In this document: positions 28,160 through 37,718 of the stretch, piece by piece | Layout: each line of letters opens with the position of its first letter | Position numbering within the stretch: position 1 is the stretch's first letter | NCBI GenBank assembly: GCA_014323795.1 | Contig: JACONK010000032.1 | Coordinates: 35,453-99,452 of the forward strand | Length of the DNA stretch: 64,000 nucleotides | Source of the DNA: Paracoccaceae bacterium | GTDB lineage: Bacteria > Pseudomonadota > Alphaproteobacteria > Rhodobacterales > Rhodobacteraceae | Direction: 5' to 3' | The notes under the pieces: generated by a model | What the model was told of the DNA's origin: nothing | Database searches by the model: none | Seen by the model: the letters and a program-made list of their open reading frames with translations, nothing else | Made by a program: the position numbers and the translations under genes

Positions 28160-28932
28160 GTCGGGATCTCTGTTCTTTGGATATCGAGCGTGGGTATCTG
28201 TCGGCCCTGGTGGGGTAAAAGCAGATAATTCACGCCAAAGGTTTCACGCACGGACCGGGGGGTCAGCACGTCTGCGGTGCGGCCGAAGGCTGTCAGCCGT
28301 GCGTCTTTTAAAAGGGCTGCGTGACTTGCAAATTCAGGAATCATAACAAGGTCATGGACGACCATCACCACAGTGATGCCAAGTGCCGCGATCACCGACA
28401 GCATGCGCCCCTTGGCATCGGGGTCGAGGTGATTCGTCGGTTCATCAAGGAACAGAAGCCGGGGCTTCTGCGCCAGTGCCCGGGCGATATGCGCACGCTG
28501 GCGTTCACCGCCCGACAGCTGGCCGATAAGCCTGTCAGCCAGGGCAGTCAGGCGGGTGACGGCCAGGACATGGGCCATCGCGGCGGCGTGTTCCGCAGCG
28601 GAATGGTCTGCCCGGATCGGCATCTGGCCCAGGGCCACGTAATCTGCCAGGCGCAGGCGCGCGTCAGGGGTGGATTGCTGGCTGACAACCGCGATGCACC
28701 GCGCCCGCTGAACCGGGGCAAGTGTTGCCAGGCACCGGTCGTCAATCAGCACATCGCCGGCTGCCGGGGCCGCCATGCCGGACAGCAGGTTCAAAAGCGT
28801 GGTCTTGCCTGCGCCATTCGGCCCGGCAATCGCCAGAATTGAAACGGGCGGCAGGTCGAAAGTGACGTCCTGCACCAGGGCTGTGCCCGCAGCCGTCCGG
28901 GCTGTCAGATTTCGGGCAGCAAGCGTGGTCAT
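28156..28932 (-). CDS. FecE/FhuC-family ABC transporter ATP-binding protein
   Basis: The 258-aa ATPase energises the FecCD-type importer. It has Walker A (GPNGAGKTTL, about residues 39-48), signature LSGGERQRAHIARALAQ, Walker B LLFLDEPTNHLD and the H-loop HD. The start at 28932 is chosen because its ATG overlaps the TGA of the upstream 84-aa ORF (ATGA at 28929-28932); an in-frame ATG at 28953 would add seven residues. The same frame stays open far upstream to 29559, but that stretch has no protein-like features and includes the operator. Confidence 0.88.
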   Translation of the reverse strand: MTTLAARNLTARTAAGTALVQDVTFDLPPVSILAIAGPNGAGKTTLLNLLSGMAAPAAGDVLIDDRCLATLAPVQRARCIAVVSQQSTPDARLRLADYVALGQMPIRADHSAAEHAAAMAHVLAVTRLTALADRLIGQLSGGERQRAHIARALAQKPRLLFLDEPTNHLDPDAKGRMLSVIAALGITVVMVVHDLVMIPEFASHAALLKDARLTAFGRTADVLTPRSVRETFGVNYLLLPHQGRQIPTLDIQRTEIPT

Positions 28933-29183
28933 GCCGACAATCCTGCCAGACATGCACATATCCGTGTGTAAAGTGCAGGGGACGGTTCGGTGGTACGGGC
29001 ACCGCCGTTCCTGCTTTCGCGCCACAGTCGCGCAAAAGTGCCGGGCTCCGTCTTGCCCGTACCTGTTTCTATATCGCTGAAAACGCAGTTCGCACCGATG
29101 GCCAGGGGGCGGTTCAGAAGGGTTATTTGCCCGGTTCCCGGAAATTCGGGACGAAGAGTAACGGCAAAACGATTGTCTGGCAT
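28929..29183 (-). CDS. 84-aa protein of unknown function, first gene of the Zur-boxed ABC operon
   Basis: I do not recognise this protein. It starts at ATG 29183 with a clear GGAG (29191-29194) seven bases upstream, directly behind the Zur-type palindrome, and its stop overlaps the ATPase start (ATGA). Those three facts argue for a real translated gene. The sequence has no signal peptide or membrane helix. It contains PLAIGANCVFSDIETGTG, FARLWRESRNGG and ends ALYTRICACLAGLSA; its three Cys residues (one in the middle, two close to the C terminus) could hold a metal, but this is speculation. It may be a cytosolic accessory factor for the metal importer, or a truncated relic of a larger protein. 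Confidence 0.6.
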   Translation of the reverse strand: MPDNRFAVTLRPEFPGTGQITLLNRPLAIGANCVFSDIETGTGKTEPGTFARLWRESRNGGARTTEPSPALYTRICACLAGLSA

Positions 29184-29206
29184 GGTACATCTCCGGTTTG
29201 AGTAAA

Positions 29207-29223
29207 ATGTTATAATATAACAT
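29207..29223. promoter_or_regulatory. Zur-type operator (perfect 17-bp palindrome)
   Basis: ATGTTATAATATAACAT is a perfect palindrome around a central A. Its arms ATGTTATA/TATAACAT equal the core of the published proteobacterial Zur consensus (ATGTTATAnTATAACAT). It lies 24-40 bp upstream of the 84-aa ORF start, and on the minus strand overlaps a plausible -10 (TATAAC) 16 bp after a TGTGAC -35. A repressor bound here would block transcription when zinc is sufficient. Confidence 0.75.
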
Positions 29224-29600
29224 ATAACGTGTCACACTGAAAGTCACAGGAATTAATAAACCATTGCCCCGTTCGGGCCATTTGCATGAATCCGTTATTG
29301 AGCCACAATTCAATGCCCCGTGCCGGATTAATCTGAAAGGGCAAAACGCCATACCATAACCTGCTACGCCCGGACGGCGGGTAGAGTCACATAACAAACC
29401 GTGCAGTGCCGTGCGGTCCCTGAAGCAAACCCAAAAGCAACGCCTGCAGGCTTTCCGGGCAGCGCGGGCAAACAAAAAGCAGGGGATACACGCGGTGAAG
29501 GATGCGGTATCGGGTGTCTGGTCAAATATATAATTCCCAAAGAGAGTGTGGCCGGACATGTCAGTGCCGGCTGTCTTGTCAGCATTGCCCCTTGCGGCAA
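29224..29600. other. Intergenic region upstream of the metal ABC operon
   Basis: About 377 bp lie between the Zur-type operator and the end of the peptide ABC gene. It contains the -35 of the operon near 29233-29238 on the minus strand. It also has moderately AT-richer sequence without other palindromes or recognisable proteins. Confidence 0.4.
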
Positions 29601-31418
29601 TCAGGTTGTCTGCAACACGAAATGTCCCGGGGAGACCTCTTCGTAGACTGATCGCCCGGGTGTGTAACCCGCCGGGTGGATAGGGGACGGGACGGGTTTG
29701 AAATTTATCTCCCCGTCCGCCGGCCGGTCGCGTGGGTCAGGGCGCGGGACCGCGGACAGCAGCGTCCTGGTATAGCTGTGCCGCGGATCATCAAAGATCA
29801 CCGGGCGCGGCCCGATTTCCACAATCCGGCCCAGATACATGACCGCCACCTGGTGGCTGATCCGTTCGACCACCGCCATGTCATGGCTTATAAAGAGGTA
29901 GCTGATCCCCAGTTCCGCCTGCAGCTCCATCATCAGGTTCAGAACCTGCGCCTGCACCGACACGTCAAGTGCGCTGACCGCCTCATCCGCCACGATCAGC
30001 CGCGGATTGAGGGCGAGTGCCCGGGCAATCGCCACGCGCTGGCGCTGGCCACCGGAAAACTCATGCGGGTAGCGATCAAGGAAACTGGCGGGCAGGTGGC
30101 AGCGTTCAAAAAGCATGCGCGCCCGCTCACGCCGTTCCGCCGCCGTTCCGATGCCGTAGTTCACCAGCGGTTCCATCACCTGATCGACGACCTTGCGCGT
30201 TGGGTTGAGGCTCGCAAACGGATCCTGAAAGATCATCTGCATATCGCGGCGCGCCTCGTGCAGGGTCGCCTGCGACATCCTGAGGATATCCCTGCCGCCT
30301 ATCAGAACCCGGCCCGACTGTGGCTGCTCCAATCGCAGGACGGATCGCCCGGCGGAAGATTTGCCGCACCCGGATTCACCCACCAGCGACAGGGTTTCCC
30401 CCTTGTGCAGGGTAAAAGACACGTCTTCCACGGCGTGCACATTGGCCACTGTGCGGCGAAAGAACCCGCCTTTGACAGGGTAGCGGGTGATCAGGTTCCT
30501 GACCTCCAGCACGACTTCTTCGCCCGGAACAAGCGGTTTGATCTCTATCGGGTTTTCTGCCCCCGGAATCGCCATCGGCGCGGGCAGGGTCTTGCCCTTC
30601 ATCCCGCCTAGTTTTGGTACGGCGGCGAGCAGTGCCTTTGTATAGTTCTTTCGGGGATTCTCGAAGATCTCGGTCACCGGGCCTTCTTCAACAAGGTTGC
30701 CCCGGTACATAACCACCACGCGGTCGGCCATCCGGGCCACCACGGCCATATCGTGGGTGATAAAAAGTACGGCTGTCCCGGTTTCTTTCTTGAGCCGGTT
30801 GATGAGAGAGAGAATTTCAGCCTGGATCGTCACGTCAAGCGCGGTTGTTGGCTCATCGGCGATCAGCAGGCGTGGCTCACAGGCCAGGGCCATGGCGATC
30901 ATTACCCGTTGGCGCATGCCGCCTGACAGCTCATGCGGATACTGTTTCAGCCGCCGCTCCGGCTCCGGAATACGTACGCGGCGCAAAAGCTCCAGCGCGG
31001 CTCTCCGCGCCGTCTTCGCGTCCTGGCCTTTATGCACGCGCAGGCCTTCTGTCAGTTGTCGGCCAACAGTGAACACCGGGTTCAGCGAGGTCATCGGCTC
31101 CTGAAAAATCATGCCAATCTGGTTGCCTCGGATCCTGCGCATCAGGCTGTTGTCGGCCTTGCGCAGGTCTGTTACATCCCCGTCTGCGGATCTGAATTTC
31201 AGTCGGCCGTTCGTAATCCGCCCGCCGCCGAATTCCACAAGCCGCATAAGCGACAGGGACGATACCGATTTGCCGGACCCGCTTTCACCGACCAGGGCTA
31301 CTGTTTCGCCTGGGTTGATGTGGAAACTGACATCTTCAACTCCGGCAACCGCACCGGCGTTGGTATCAAACTCCACACGCAGGTTTTCGAAAGAGACAAG
31401 AGGTTGTCTGTCAGGCAT
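29601..31418 (-). CDS. Tandem-ATPase dipeptide/oligopeptide ABC transporter ATP-binding protein
   Basis: The 605-aa protein fuses DppD-like and DppF-like ATPase halves, as in YejF or GsiA. The first half has Walker A GESGSGKSVSSL, signature LSGGMRQRVMIAMALA and Walker B LLIADEPTTALDVT. The second has GESGCGKSSAGRSVL, FSGGQRQRVAIARALA and LIVADEAVSALDVS. Each half ends in an oligopeptide-type C-terminal extension (VPRPDPRDRP near the end). The ATG at 31418 follows GGAG; the longer frame upstream lacks domain similarity. No cognate permease or binding-protein gene is adjacent. It is divergent from the SDR gene. Confidence 0.88.
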   Translation of the reverse strand: MPDRQPLVSFENLRVEFDTNAGAVAGVEDVSFHINPGETVALVGESGSGKSVSSLSLMRLVEFGGGRITNGRLKFRSADGDVTDLRKADNSLMRRIRGNQIGMIFQEPMTSLNPVFTVGRQLTEGLRVHKGQDAKTARRAALELLRRVRIPEPERRLKQYPHELSGGMRQRVMIAMALACEPRLLIADEPTTALDVTIQAEILSLINRLKKETGTAVLFITHDMAVVARMADRVVVMYRGNLVEEGPVTEIFENPRKNYTKALLAAVPKLGGMKGKTLPAPMAIPGAENPIEIKPLVPGEEVVLEVRNLITRYPVKGGFFRRTVANVHAVEDVSFTLHKGETLSLVGESGCGKSSAGRSVLRLEQPQSGRVLIGGRDILRMSQATLHEARRDMQMIFQDPFASLNPTRKVVDQVMEPLVNYGIGTAAERRERARMLFERCHLPASFLDRYPHEFSGGQRQRVAIARALALNPRLIVADEAVSALDVSVQAQVLNLMMELQAELGISYLFISHDMAVVERISHQVAVMYLGRIVEIGPRPVIFDDPRHSYTRTLLSAVPRPDPRDRPADGEINFKPVPSPIHPAGYTPGRSVYEEVSPGHFVLQTT

Positions 31419-31558
31419 GGCAGGCTCCGGTTTTGCCGGAAATACCCTGCGGGTGCCCTGTGGGCGTGTCAACGGCGCGGTCTTTCTCTCCTTAAAATTC
31501 GGCCCTCGGGCCACTGACCCGCCGGCATCCGCGTAAATTCAGTATCAGGAGAATCGCA

Positions 31559-32335
31559 ATGGATCTTGGAATCAAAGGCAGAAAAGCCATCGTCTGCGCG
31601 GCATCGAAAGGCCTGGGTTACGGCTGTGCGGCGGAACTGGCGGATGCGGGTGTGGATCTGGTGATCAATGCACGTTCTGACGACATCCTGCATGAAGCGG
31701 CAGAGAACCTGCGTACCAAGGGCGTGGATGTGGTCGCCGTGGCAGGCGACATCACCACGGCTGATGTGCAGGCCGCAGTGGTGGAGGCAGCAGGCACACC
31801 GGATATACTTGTGAACAATGCCGGCGGTCCGCCGCCGGGCCTATGGTCCGATTGGGGGCGGGAGGATTTCATAAAAGCCCTCGACGCCAACATGTTGACG
31901 CCGATCATGCTGATGAAAGCCTGCCTGCCGGGCATGATGGATCGTGGTTGGGGCAGGGTCGTCAACATCACGTCCCAATCCGTGAAGTCGCCTATCCCGG
32001 TGCTTGGCCTGTCCAACTCCGCCCGGGCCGGGCTTACAGGGTTTGTCGCGGGTACCTCCCGCCAGGTGGCACCTTACGGGGTGACGATCAACAATTTGCT
32101 GCCGGGCATCCATGCGACTGATCGGGCCGACGGGCTGGATGGCGGGGTAGCGCGGCAACAGGGCATCACAATTGAGCAGGTGCGGGAACAGCGCTACGCC
32201 ACTATCCCCGCCCGACGCTATGGCACGAAAGAAGAATTTGGTGCCGCCTGCGCGTTCCTCTGTTCCCGGTACGCGGGGTTCATCGTGGGGCAGAATATCC
32301 TTTTGGATGGCGGAAGTGTAAACAGCACGCTTTAG
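31559..32335 (+). CDS. Short-chain dehydrogenase/reductase of the AASKGLG subgroup
   Basis: The 258-aa SDR has the cofactor motif CAASKGLGYGCA (about residues 13-24), where most SDRs have TGxxxGIG, and the NNAGGPPPG loop. The region that normally holds YxxxK reads GLSNSARAGLTGF, so the catalytic Tyr and Lys are replaced; this is usual in the subgroup that shares AASKGLG, and these proteins are often misannotated as 3-oxoacyl-ACP reductases. The true reaction is unknown. CAGGAG precedes the ATG. Neighbours give no pathway hint. Confidence 0.75.
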   Translation: MDLGIKGRKAIVCAASKGLGYGCAAELADAGVDLVINARSDDILHEAAENLRTKGVDVVAVAGDITTADVQAAVVEAAGTPDILVNNAGGPPPGLWSDWGREDFIKALDANMLTPIMLMKACLPGMMDRGWGRVVNITSQSVKSPIPVLGLSNSARAGLTGFVAGTSRQVAPYGVTINNLLPGIHATDRADGLDGGVARQQGITIEQVREQRYATIPARRYGTKEEFGAACAFLCSRYAGFIVGQNILLDGGSVNSTL

Positions 32336-32464
32336 GTTCTGCCCCTGTTCCCCGCGGCTGAACCGGGTTCCGGGCCCGGAGGCGACAGTGGTGTCGGCCT
32401 GAACTTGCGGTTCCCCCGGTCATCTGTTACCTGACTGTATTAGTAAGGAACAGGGGCAAGGGCG

Positions 32465-33529
32465 TTGGCATCACGGTTGGAACTCAGCGGTATCACCCGC
32501 GACTTTGGTGGTTTGCGCGTGGTTGACGACGTGTCGCTGTCGCTGGATCCGGGCGAGGTTGTCTGCCTTCTCGGCCCCTCCGGCTGCGGTAAGTCCACCA
32601 CCTTGCGCATCGCCGCGGGCATAGACCGGCAGACGAACGGCACTGTCAGCATCGACGGGCAAACCGTGTCAGACGCCCGCGACCATACCCGGCCGGAGTA
32701 TCGATCTGTCGGGCTTGTCTTCCAGGATTTCGCGCTCTTCCCGCATCTTGATGTGGCGGGTAATATCGGCTTTGGTGTGCGCGACCGGGCTGAGCGGGCA
32801 GAACGTGTGAAAGACCTGCTCGCCCGTGTGGATCTTGCCGGGTTTGATCACAAGATGCCCCATGAGCTCTCTGGAGGCGAACAACAGCGTGTGGCACTCG
32901 CCCGTGCCCTGGCACCGCGTCCGTGTGTGCTATTGATGGATGAGCCGTTCTCGGGTCTCGATAACCGCCTGCGCGATGAGGTGCGCGATGCCACGCTCGC
33001 GCTTCTGCGGGCAGAGGATACGGCGGTGCTGCTGGTGACTCACGATCCGGAAGAAGCCATGCGCATGGCTGACCGCATCGTGCTGATGCGGGCGGGCAGG
33101 ACTGTGCAGACAGGGGCACCCTATGAGATATACAATAAGCCGGTCGATGTGGCGGCCGCAGCGTTCTTCGGCGATATCAACGTGATATCCGGCAGGTCGG
33201 CGGGTGGAAAAATAGAGACATTTTTCGGCACCTTCCCGGCACCCGGCCATGCAGACGGGCCGGTAGAGGTCATCGTCCGCCCGCAACACCTGTGGCTTGA
33301 CTTTGACCGGGGCGGCAACCGCCCGCAGGTGACCAAACGCGCCGGTACGCCCGTGCTCGGCACCGTCGAGCGTGCCCGTTACCTCGGCCACCAGAGCCTT
33401 GTTGAGATGCGCATGGAACCGGGCAACCTGCTGAAGGTCATTGTCCCCGGTGTGTTTCTGCCGGAACCGGGCCGTCAATTCTGGCTCACTGTTCCGCGCG
33501 ACCGGGCCTGTGTTCTGCCCGGGCCATAG
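32465..33529 (+). CDS. FbpC/PotA-like ABC transporter ATP-binding protein
   Basis: The 354-aa ATPase has Walker A GPSGCGKSTTL, signature LSGGEQQRVALARALAPR, Walker B VLLMDEPFSGLD and H-loop LLVTHDPEEAM, followed by a C-terminal TOBE-like region (about residues 235-354). This is the layout of iron(III)- or polyamine-type importer ATPases. The start is TTG at 32465, because the conserved N-terminal strand LELSGITRDFGG begins there. No permease or binding protein lies next to it, so the substrate stays open. Confidence 0.82.
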   Translation: MASRLELSGITRDFGGLRVVDDVSLSLDPGEVVCLLGPSGCGKSTTLRIAAGIDRQTNGTVSIDGQTVSDARDHTRPEYRSVGLVFQDFALFPHLDVAGNIGFGVRDRAERAERVKDLLARVDLAGFDHKMPHELSGGEQQRVALARALAPRPCVLLMDEPFSGLDNRLRDEVRDATLALLRAEDTAVLLVTHDPEEAMRMADRIVLMRAGRTVQTGAPYEIYNKPVDVAAAAFFGDINVISGRSAGGKIETFFGTFPAPGHADGPVEVIVRPQHLWLDFDRGGNRPQVTKRAGTPVLGTVERARYLGHQSLVEMRMEPGNLLKVIVPGVFLPEPGRQFWLTVPRDRACVLPGP

Positions 33530-33696
33530 GCCTTGCGCGGCCTGCCGATTGCTGCTACTGGCAGGCCCCATGACCCGGACCTGCCGGACTGGTTGCTGTC
33601 TTACCTGCTGATATCCGTCGGGCGACCGGTTCCTGTTGTCTTGTGCACGGCGTACTTTCCCGCCCCCGTGGGCCACAGATTGCGTCTGGAAACATG

Positions 33697-35136
33697 ATGA
33701 CCGAAATCAGACTGACCAACACGAAAACCGGCAGGAGGGAAGTCTTCGAACCCTGCAACCCCAAAGATGTGCGCATGTATGTTTGCGGGCCAACGGTCTA
33801 TGACCGGGCGCATATCGGCAACGCACGCCCGGTGATCGTCTTTGATGTGCTCTACCGTCTGCTGCGGCATGTCTACGGGGCGGGGCACGTGACCTACGCA
33901 CGCAACTTCACGGATGTGGATGACAAGATCAACGCGGCGGCCCTGGCGCGAAAGCGGGCCGGGGCGGCGGGCACACTCGAGGATCTGATTCGTGCCCTCA
34001 CGGATGAGACTATCGCCTGGTACCTTGAGGATATGGGTGCGCTGGGCAATCTGGAACCGGACCATGCCCCGCGCGCGACAGGGTATATCACCGAAATGGT
34101 TCGGATGATCGAAGAGCTGATTGAAAAGGGCCACGCTTACGCGGCGCACGGCCATGTGCTCTTTGATGTGGAAAGTTACGCGCCCTACGGGGCCCTGTCG
34201 GGCAGGTCGGGCAACGACATGATTGCCGGTGCCCGGGTGGAAATCGCGCCCTACAAGAAGAATCAGACGGATTTTGTGCTTTGGAAGCCGTCAGACGACG
34301 CGCTGCCCGGCTGGCCGAGCCCCTGGGGCCGCGGGCGTCCCGGCTGGCATATTGAGTGCTCCGCCATGGCAGAGAAAATTTTCGGCAAGACGTTCGATAT
34401 CCACGGTGGCGGTAACGATCTGATGTTTCCGCATCACGAGAATGAGATCGCGCAAAGCTGCGCCTGTAATGGCGCGGACAGTTTCGCACGGGTCTGGGTG
34501 CACAACGAGATGCTGCAGGTGGAAGGCAGGAAGATGTCGAAATCGCTCGGTAACTTCTTTTCCGTGCGTACGCTGCTCGATCAGGGCTATCCGGGGGAAG
34601 TGATTCGGATGGTGTTCCTGGGCACACATTACCGCAAGCCGATGAACTGGACGCGGAAAAAGGCCCGGGATGCGGCTGCGGTGCTGCGGCGGTGGCGTGT
34701 CGCGGCAGACGGGGTGACGCCGGGTGATGTACCGCCACCGGTAATTGAAACGCTTGCCCATGATCTGAATACGCCCGGTGCCCTGGCGGAACTGCACACA
34801 CTGGCAAGAATCGGTCATGCGGAAGACCTGGTCGCCGGAGCTCAATTGCTGGGCCTGCTTACGCCGCAAATCGGACATTGGGACTGGGCAGTGCGCAAGC
34901 ATACCTTCGGCAACGTGCAATTCGCCGGCGACGGCAGCGAAACACATGGGCAACTGGCCCGCTCCATTGGCGAAAAATGGATGATGTTCAGGTCGGCAAA
35001 AGATTTCGCTTCAGCGGACAAACTGCGTGATGCAGCCGCCAAGGCAGGCCTGATGCTCAGCAATGATGCATCAGGGGGGATTACCGCGAAAAAGGAATCC
35101 GGTTTTGATCCGTCACTGCTGCAGCGGCTGCTGTAA
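33697..35136 (+). CDS. cysS: Cysteinyl-tRNA synthetase
   Basis: The enzyme charges tRNA-Cys. The 479-aa class Ia synthetase has [19 protein letters not shown] with the HIGH-type motif and the first zinc Cys, [21 protein letters not shown] with the second Cys, HHENEIAQS, and the KMSKS loop ([12 protein letters not shown]). ATG 33694 or 33697 are both possible; the latter gives the normal N terminus [17 protein letters not shown]. It converges with the MFS gene, with a 39-bp gap. Confidence 0.96.
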   Translation: MTEIRLTNTKTGRREVFEPCNPKDVRMYVCGPTVYDRAHIGNARPVIVFDVLYRLLRHVYGAGHVTYARNFTDVDDKINAAALARKRAGAAGTLEDLIRALTDETIAWYLEDMGALGNLEPDHAPRATGYITEMVRMIEELIEKGHAYAAHGHVLFDVESYAPYGALSGRSGNDMIAGARVEIAPYKKNQTDFVLWKPSDDALPGWPSPWGRGRPGWHIECSAMAEKIFGKTFDIHGGGNDLMFPHHENEIAQSCACNGADSFARVWVHNEMLQVEGRKMSKSLGNFFSVRTLLDQGYPGEVIRMVFLGTHYRKPMNWTRKKARDAAAVLRRWRVAADGVTPGDVPPPVIETLAHDLNTPGALAELHTLARIGHAEDLVAGAQLLGLLTPQIGHWDWAVRKHTFGNVQFAGDGSETHGQLARSIGEKWMMFRSAKDFASADKLRDAAAKAGLMLSNDASGGITAKKESGFDPSLLQRLL

Positions 35137-35175
35137 GGTGTGGGGAAGGGGCCGCGATCTGTCGGCGGGGCTTTC

Positions 35176-36402
35176 TTAATCTGTCGTGCGCCTTTTGAAG
35201 TTCAGCCAGACAAGAGATGTAAAAGCCAGTGCCAGAAAAGGTACCATGGCAAGGTTGACAGTGGCCCAGCCGTCTGCCGCGTCGCCGCCGAAGCAATTCA
35301 TCAGCCCGCCGGACGACAGCGACGCGATGGTGACGAGGCCGAAGACGGCGCAGTCGTTCATGCCCTGCAGGTGCCCGCGCTCGGCAGGTGTGTGGCTGTT
35401 CGCGAGCATCGCTGTGCTGCCGATGAAGCCGAAGTTCCAGCCCAGACCGAGCAGGATCAGCGCGGCGGTGAAGTTTGTCAGCTCAACGCCTGAGAGCGCT
35501 ACGGCACCTGCAACCGCCAGAATCAGAAGGCCGAGCGCAACGATGCATTCCGCCCCGAAGCGGCTGATCAGATGGCCGGTGAAAAAGCCTGGCGCATACA
35601 TTGCAAGCACGTGGAACATCACGATATCCGCCGCCTGGTTCTGCGAAAATCCGCAACCCACAACAGCAAGCGGCGTCGATGTCATCACCAGGTTCATCAG
35701 CGCGTAGGACACCATCGCGCAGATCATCGCCACCGCGATGCGGTGCGTGAGCAGCAGTTCGAACCGTGAACGCCCGCCGCCCGCCGCCACAGCCTTCCGC
35801 GGGCGCGGAATTTTCAGAAAGGCGAAAAGGACGAAGCCGGACAGGTTCAGAAGGATGATCGCCCCATAGATGCCGAGGAACGGCACAACGAAGGTGGTGT
35901 CAGTGACCCTGATCAGTTGTGCGCCGATGACGGCACCCAGCAGCCCGCCCGCCATGGTGTAGCTGATGGCGCGGGCGCGAAAACCGTCGGTCGCCATATC
36001 GGTGGCGGCGAAGCGGTAGAACCCGTGGGCGGACATGTAGATGCCGGTGAAATAACTGCCACAAAGCAGGAGCGCGAAGCTCTGCAAATAGAGCCCACAG
36101 GCGGCAATCCCCGCGCCGATGGCACCTGCGGCGGCACCGAGGCAGAACCCGGCGCGACGCCCGCAGCGTTGCATGAACCACGACAGCCAGGGGGCGGTTG
36201 TCATAGACCCGAAAACGATCATGGAAATCGGCAGCGTGGCGAAGCAGGCGTTGCCCGCAATCTGTTGCCCCGCAAGACCGCCGACGGTGAAAATCATTGG
36301 CAATTGCGCACCCGGAAGGGCTTGTGCCAGTATCAGAACGATAACATTGCGTCTGGCAATCCGGTCGTTGGGGGACCGGATGCCGGTGTCGGACACGGTC
36401 AT
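35176..36402 (-). CDS. MFS transporter coupled to the cobalamin genes
   Basis: The 408-aa membrane protein has about twelve hydrophobic helices and belongs to the major facilitator superfamily. Its ATG (36400-36402) overlaps the cobB stop (ATGA at 36399-36402), so it is probably translated with cobA and cobB. The loop between helices 2 and 3 reads WLSWFMQRCGRRAG, close to the MFS signature. The substrate is unknown; coupling to cobB suggests a role with a tetrapyrrole, cobalt, or a related compound, but this is inference. Confidence 0.8.
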   Translation of the reverse strand: MTVSDTGIRSPNDRIARRNVIVLILAQALPGAQLPMIFTVGGLAGQQIAGNACFATLPISMIVFGSMTTAPWLSWFMQRCGRRAGFCLGAAAGAIGAGIAACGLYLQSFALLLCGSYFTGIYMSAHGFYRFAATDMATDGFRARAISYTMAGGLLGAVIGAQLIRVTDTTFVVPFLGIYGAIILLNLSGFVLFAFLKIPRPRKAVAAGGGRSRFELLLTHRIAVAMICAMVSYALMNLVMTSTPLAVVGCGFSQNQAADIVMFHVLAMYAPGFFTGHLISRFGAECIVALGLLILAVAGAVALSGVELTNFTAALILLGLGWNFGFIGSTAMLANSHTPAERGHLQGMNDCAVFGLVTIASLSSGGLMNCFGGDAADGWATVNLAMVPFLALAFTSLVWLNFKRRTTD

Positions 36403-37718
36403 GGGGCAAGCGGTATGCCGATTGTCCGTCCGCCACAAGGGCTTCCCCCCGATCGGGCCGAATCGATGATATGGGCGAAACTGCCGCTGATGCGGCCGAT
36501 GCACAGGCCCATGGGCGACAGGATCGTGCCTTCGGCGTCCCGGGCGGTGAAAAGCGGCGCACCTTCAGCTTTCAGTGTGGTGGCGTAGTGAAATTCGTGC
36601 CCCGTGTGGGTACCGGGGAACGGGCCGGTGTCGGCTTGCAGGGTGCGATAGCCGATGTGCAGCCTGCGTTTCTCGAACGACGTTTCCAGCCGTAACAGCC
36701 CGGCCATCGGGTGGCGGGTGCCGTCTGCGTCAATCAGGCCGTCGCCCAATACCATATAACCGCCACATTCACCATAAACGGCCGGTGCATCGCGCAGGCC
36801 ATTCATGAACGTCCGGTTCGCGGCGAGCCGCCCGGCGTGCAGCTCCGGATAACCGCCGGGCAAGATCACGAGGTCCGCCTCCGGCGGTGCCTCGTCGGCA
36901 AGCGGAGAGAAAAATTGCACCTCCGCCCCGGCCCTGCGCCAGTCGGCAAGCAGGTGCGGATAAACGAAAGCGAAGGCCTCGTCCCTGGCAACCGCAAGCC
37001 GCTGAGCGGGCGGTTGTGTGCCAGTCGTGGTCTCGGACACGGGGAGCGGTGCGGCCATGCCCGTTAGCAGGTCAAGATTGATGTTGTCCGCCGCCACATC
37101 AGCGGCTTTCGCCATAAACGCCTCCAGATCCGGATGTTCCGCCGCCTGCATCAGCCCGAGATGCCGCGACGGCCTGGAAATTTCCGCCACCTGCGGGACT
37201 GCGCCGAGCACCGGCAGGCCCAAAGGCTCCAGCGCACGCCGCAGCATAATCCTGTGACGCAGGCTGCCTACGCGGTTCAGAATCAGCCCGGCCACGCGCA
37301 CATCTGCCGAATGGTGTACAAAACCTTCGGCCAGGGCCGCTGCGGATTGTGCCTGTTTGGCGACATCAAGGATCAGAACGACCGGCAGCCCGAGGATTTG
37401 CGCAAGGTCGGCGGTGGCCCCGCGTCCGTCGGGCGGTGCCCCGTCAAAAAGCCCCATCGCACCTTCAATGATCAATGTGCCCGGCCCCTGTGCCAGCGCA
37501 CGGATGCGTACGGGCGTCATCGCCCAGGCATCAAGGGTTACGCATGGCCCCCCCGTTGCCAGCGCATGAAAGCAGGGATCGATGTAATCCGGGCCGCTTT
37601 TCGCTGCCCGCACCGGCTTACCCGTCCGGGCAAGCGCAGCCAGAATGGCCAGTGTCACGGTGGTTTTTCCGGTTCCGGATGCGGATGCGGAAAGGATCAG
37701 GCCGCCCGCCACAGTCAT
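36399..37718 (-). CDS. cobB: Cobyrinic (or hydrogenobyrinic) acid a,c-diamide synthase
   Basis: CobB uses ATP and glutamine to amidate the a and c side chains of the corrin macrocycle. The 439-aa protein joins an N-terminal dethiobiotin-synthetase-like ATPase domain (SASGTGKTTV near residues 11-20, SGPDYIDPCFH, EGAMGLFDG) to a C-terminal class I glutamine amidotransferase domain with the nucleophile Cys in YGECGGYMVLGD and LPGGYPELHA. Its ATG overlaps the cobA stop (37715-37718) and its stop overlaps the MFS start, giving a tightly coupled three-gene unit. Confidence 0.94.
   Translation of the reverse strand: MTVAGGLILSASASGTGKTTVTLAILAALARTGKPVRAAKSGPDYIDPCFHALATGGPCVTLDAWAMTPVRIRALAQGPGTLIIEGAMGLFDGAPPDGRGATADLAQILGLPVVLILDVAKQAQSAAALAEGFVHHSADVRVAGLILNRVGSLRHRIMLRRALEPLGLPVLGAVPQVAEISRPSRHLGLMQAAEHPDLEAFMAKAADVAADNINLDLLTGMAAPLPVSETTTGTQPPAQRLAVARDEAFAFVYPHLLADWRRAGAEVQFFSPLADEAPPEADLVILPGGYPELHAGRLAANRTFMNGLRDAPAVYGECGGYMVLGDGLIDADGTRHPMAGLLRLETSFEKRRLHIGYRTLQADTGPFPGTHTGHEFHYATTLKAEGAPLFTARDAEGTILSPMGLCIGRISGSFAHIIDSARSGGSPCGGRTIGIPLAP

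Noticed and set aside
28954..29559. N-terminal extension of the FecE-type ATPase
   Set aside because: The frame is open upstream to 29559 but encodes nothing like an ABC protein, contains the Zur-type operator, and ignores the ATGA junction with the 84-aa ORF.
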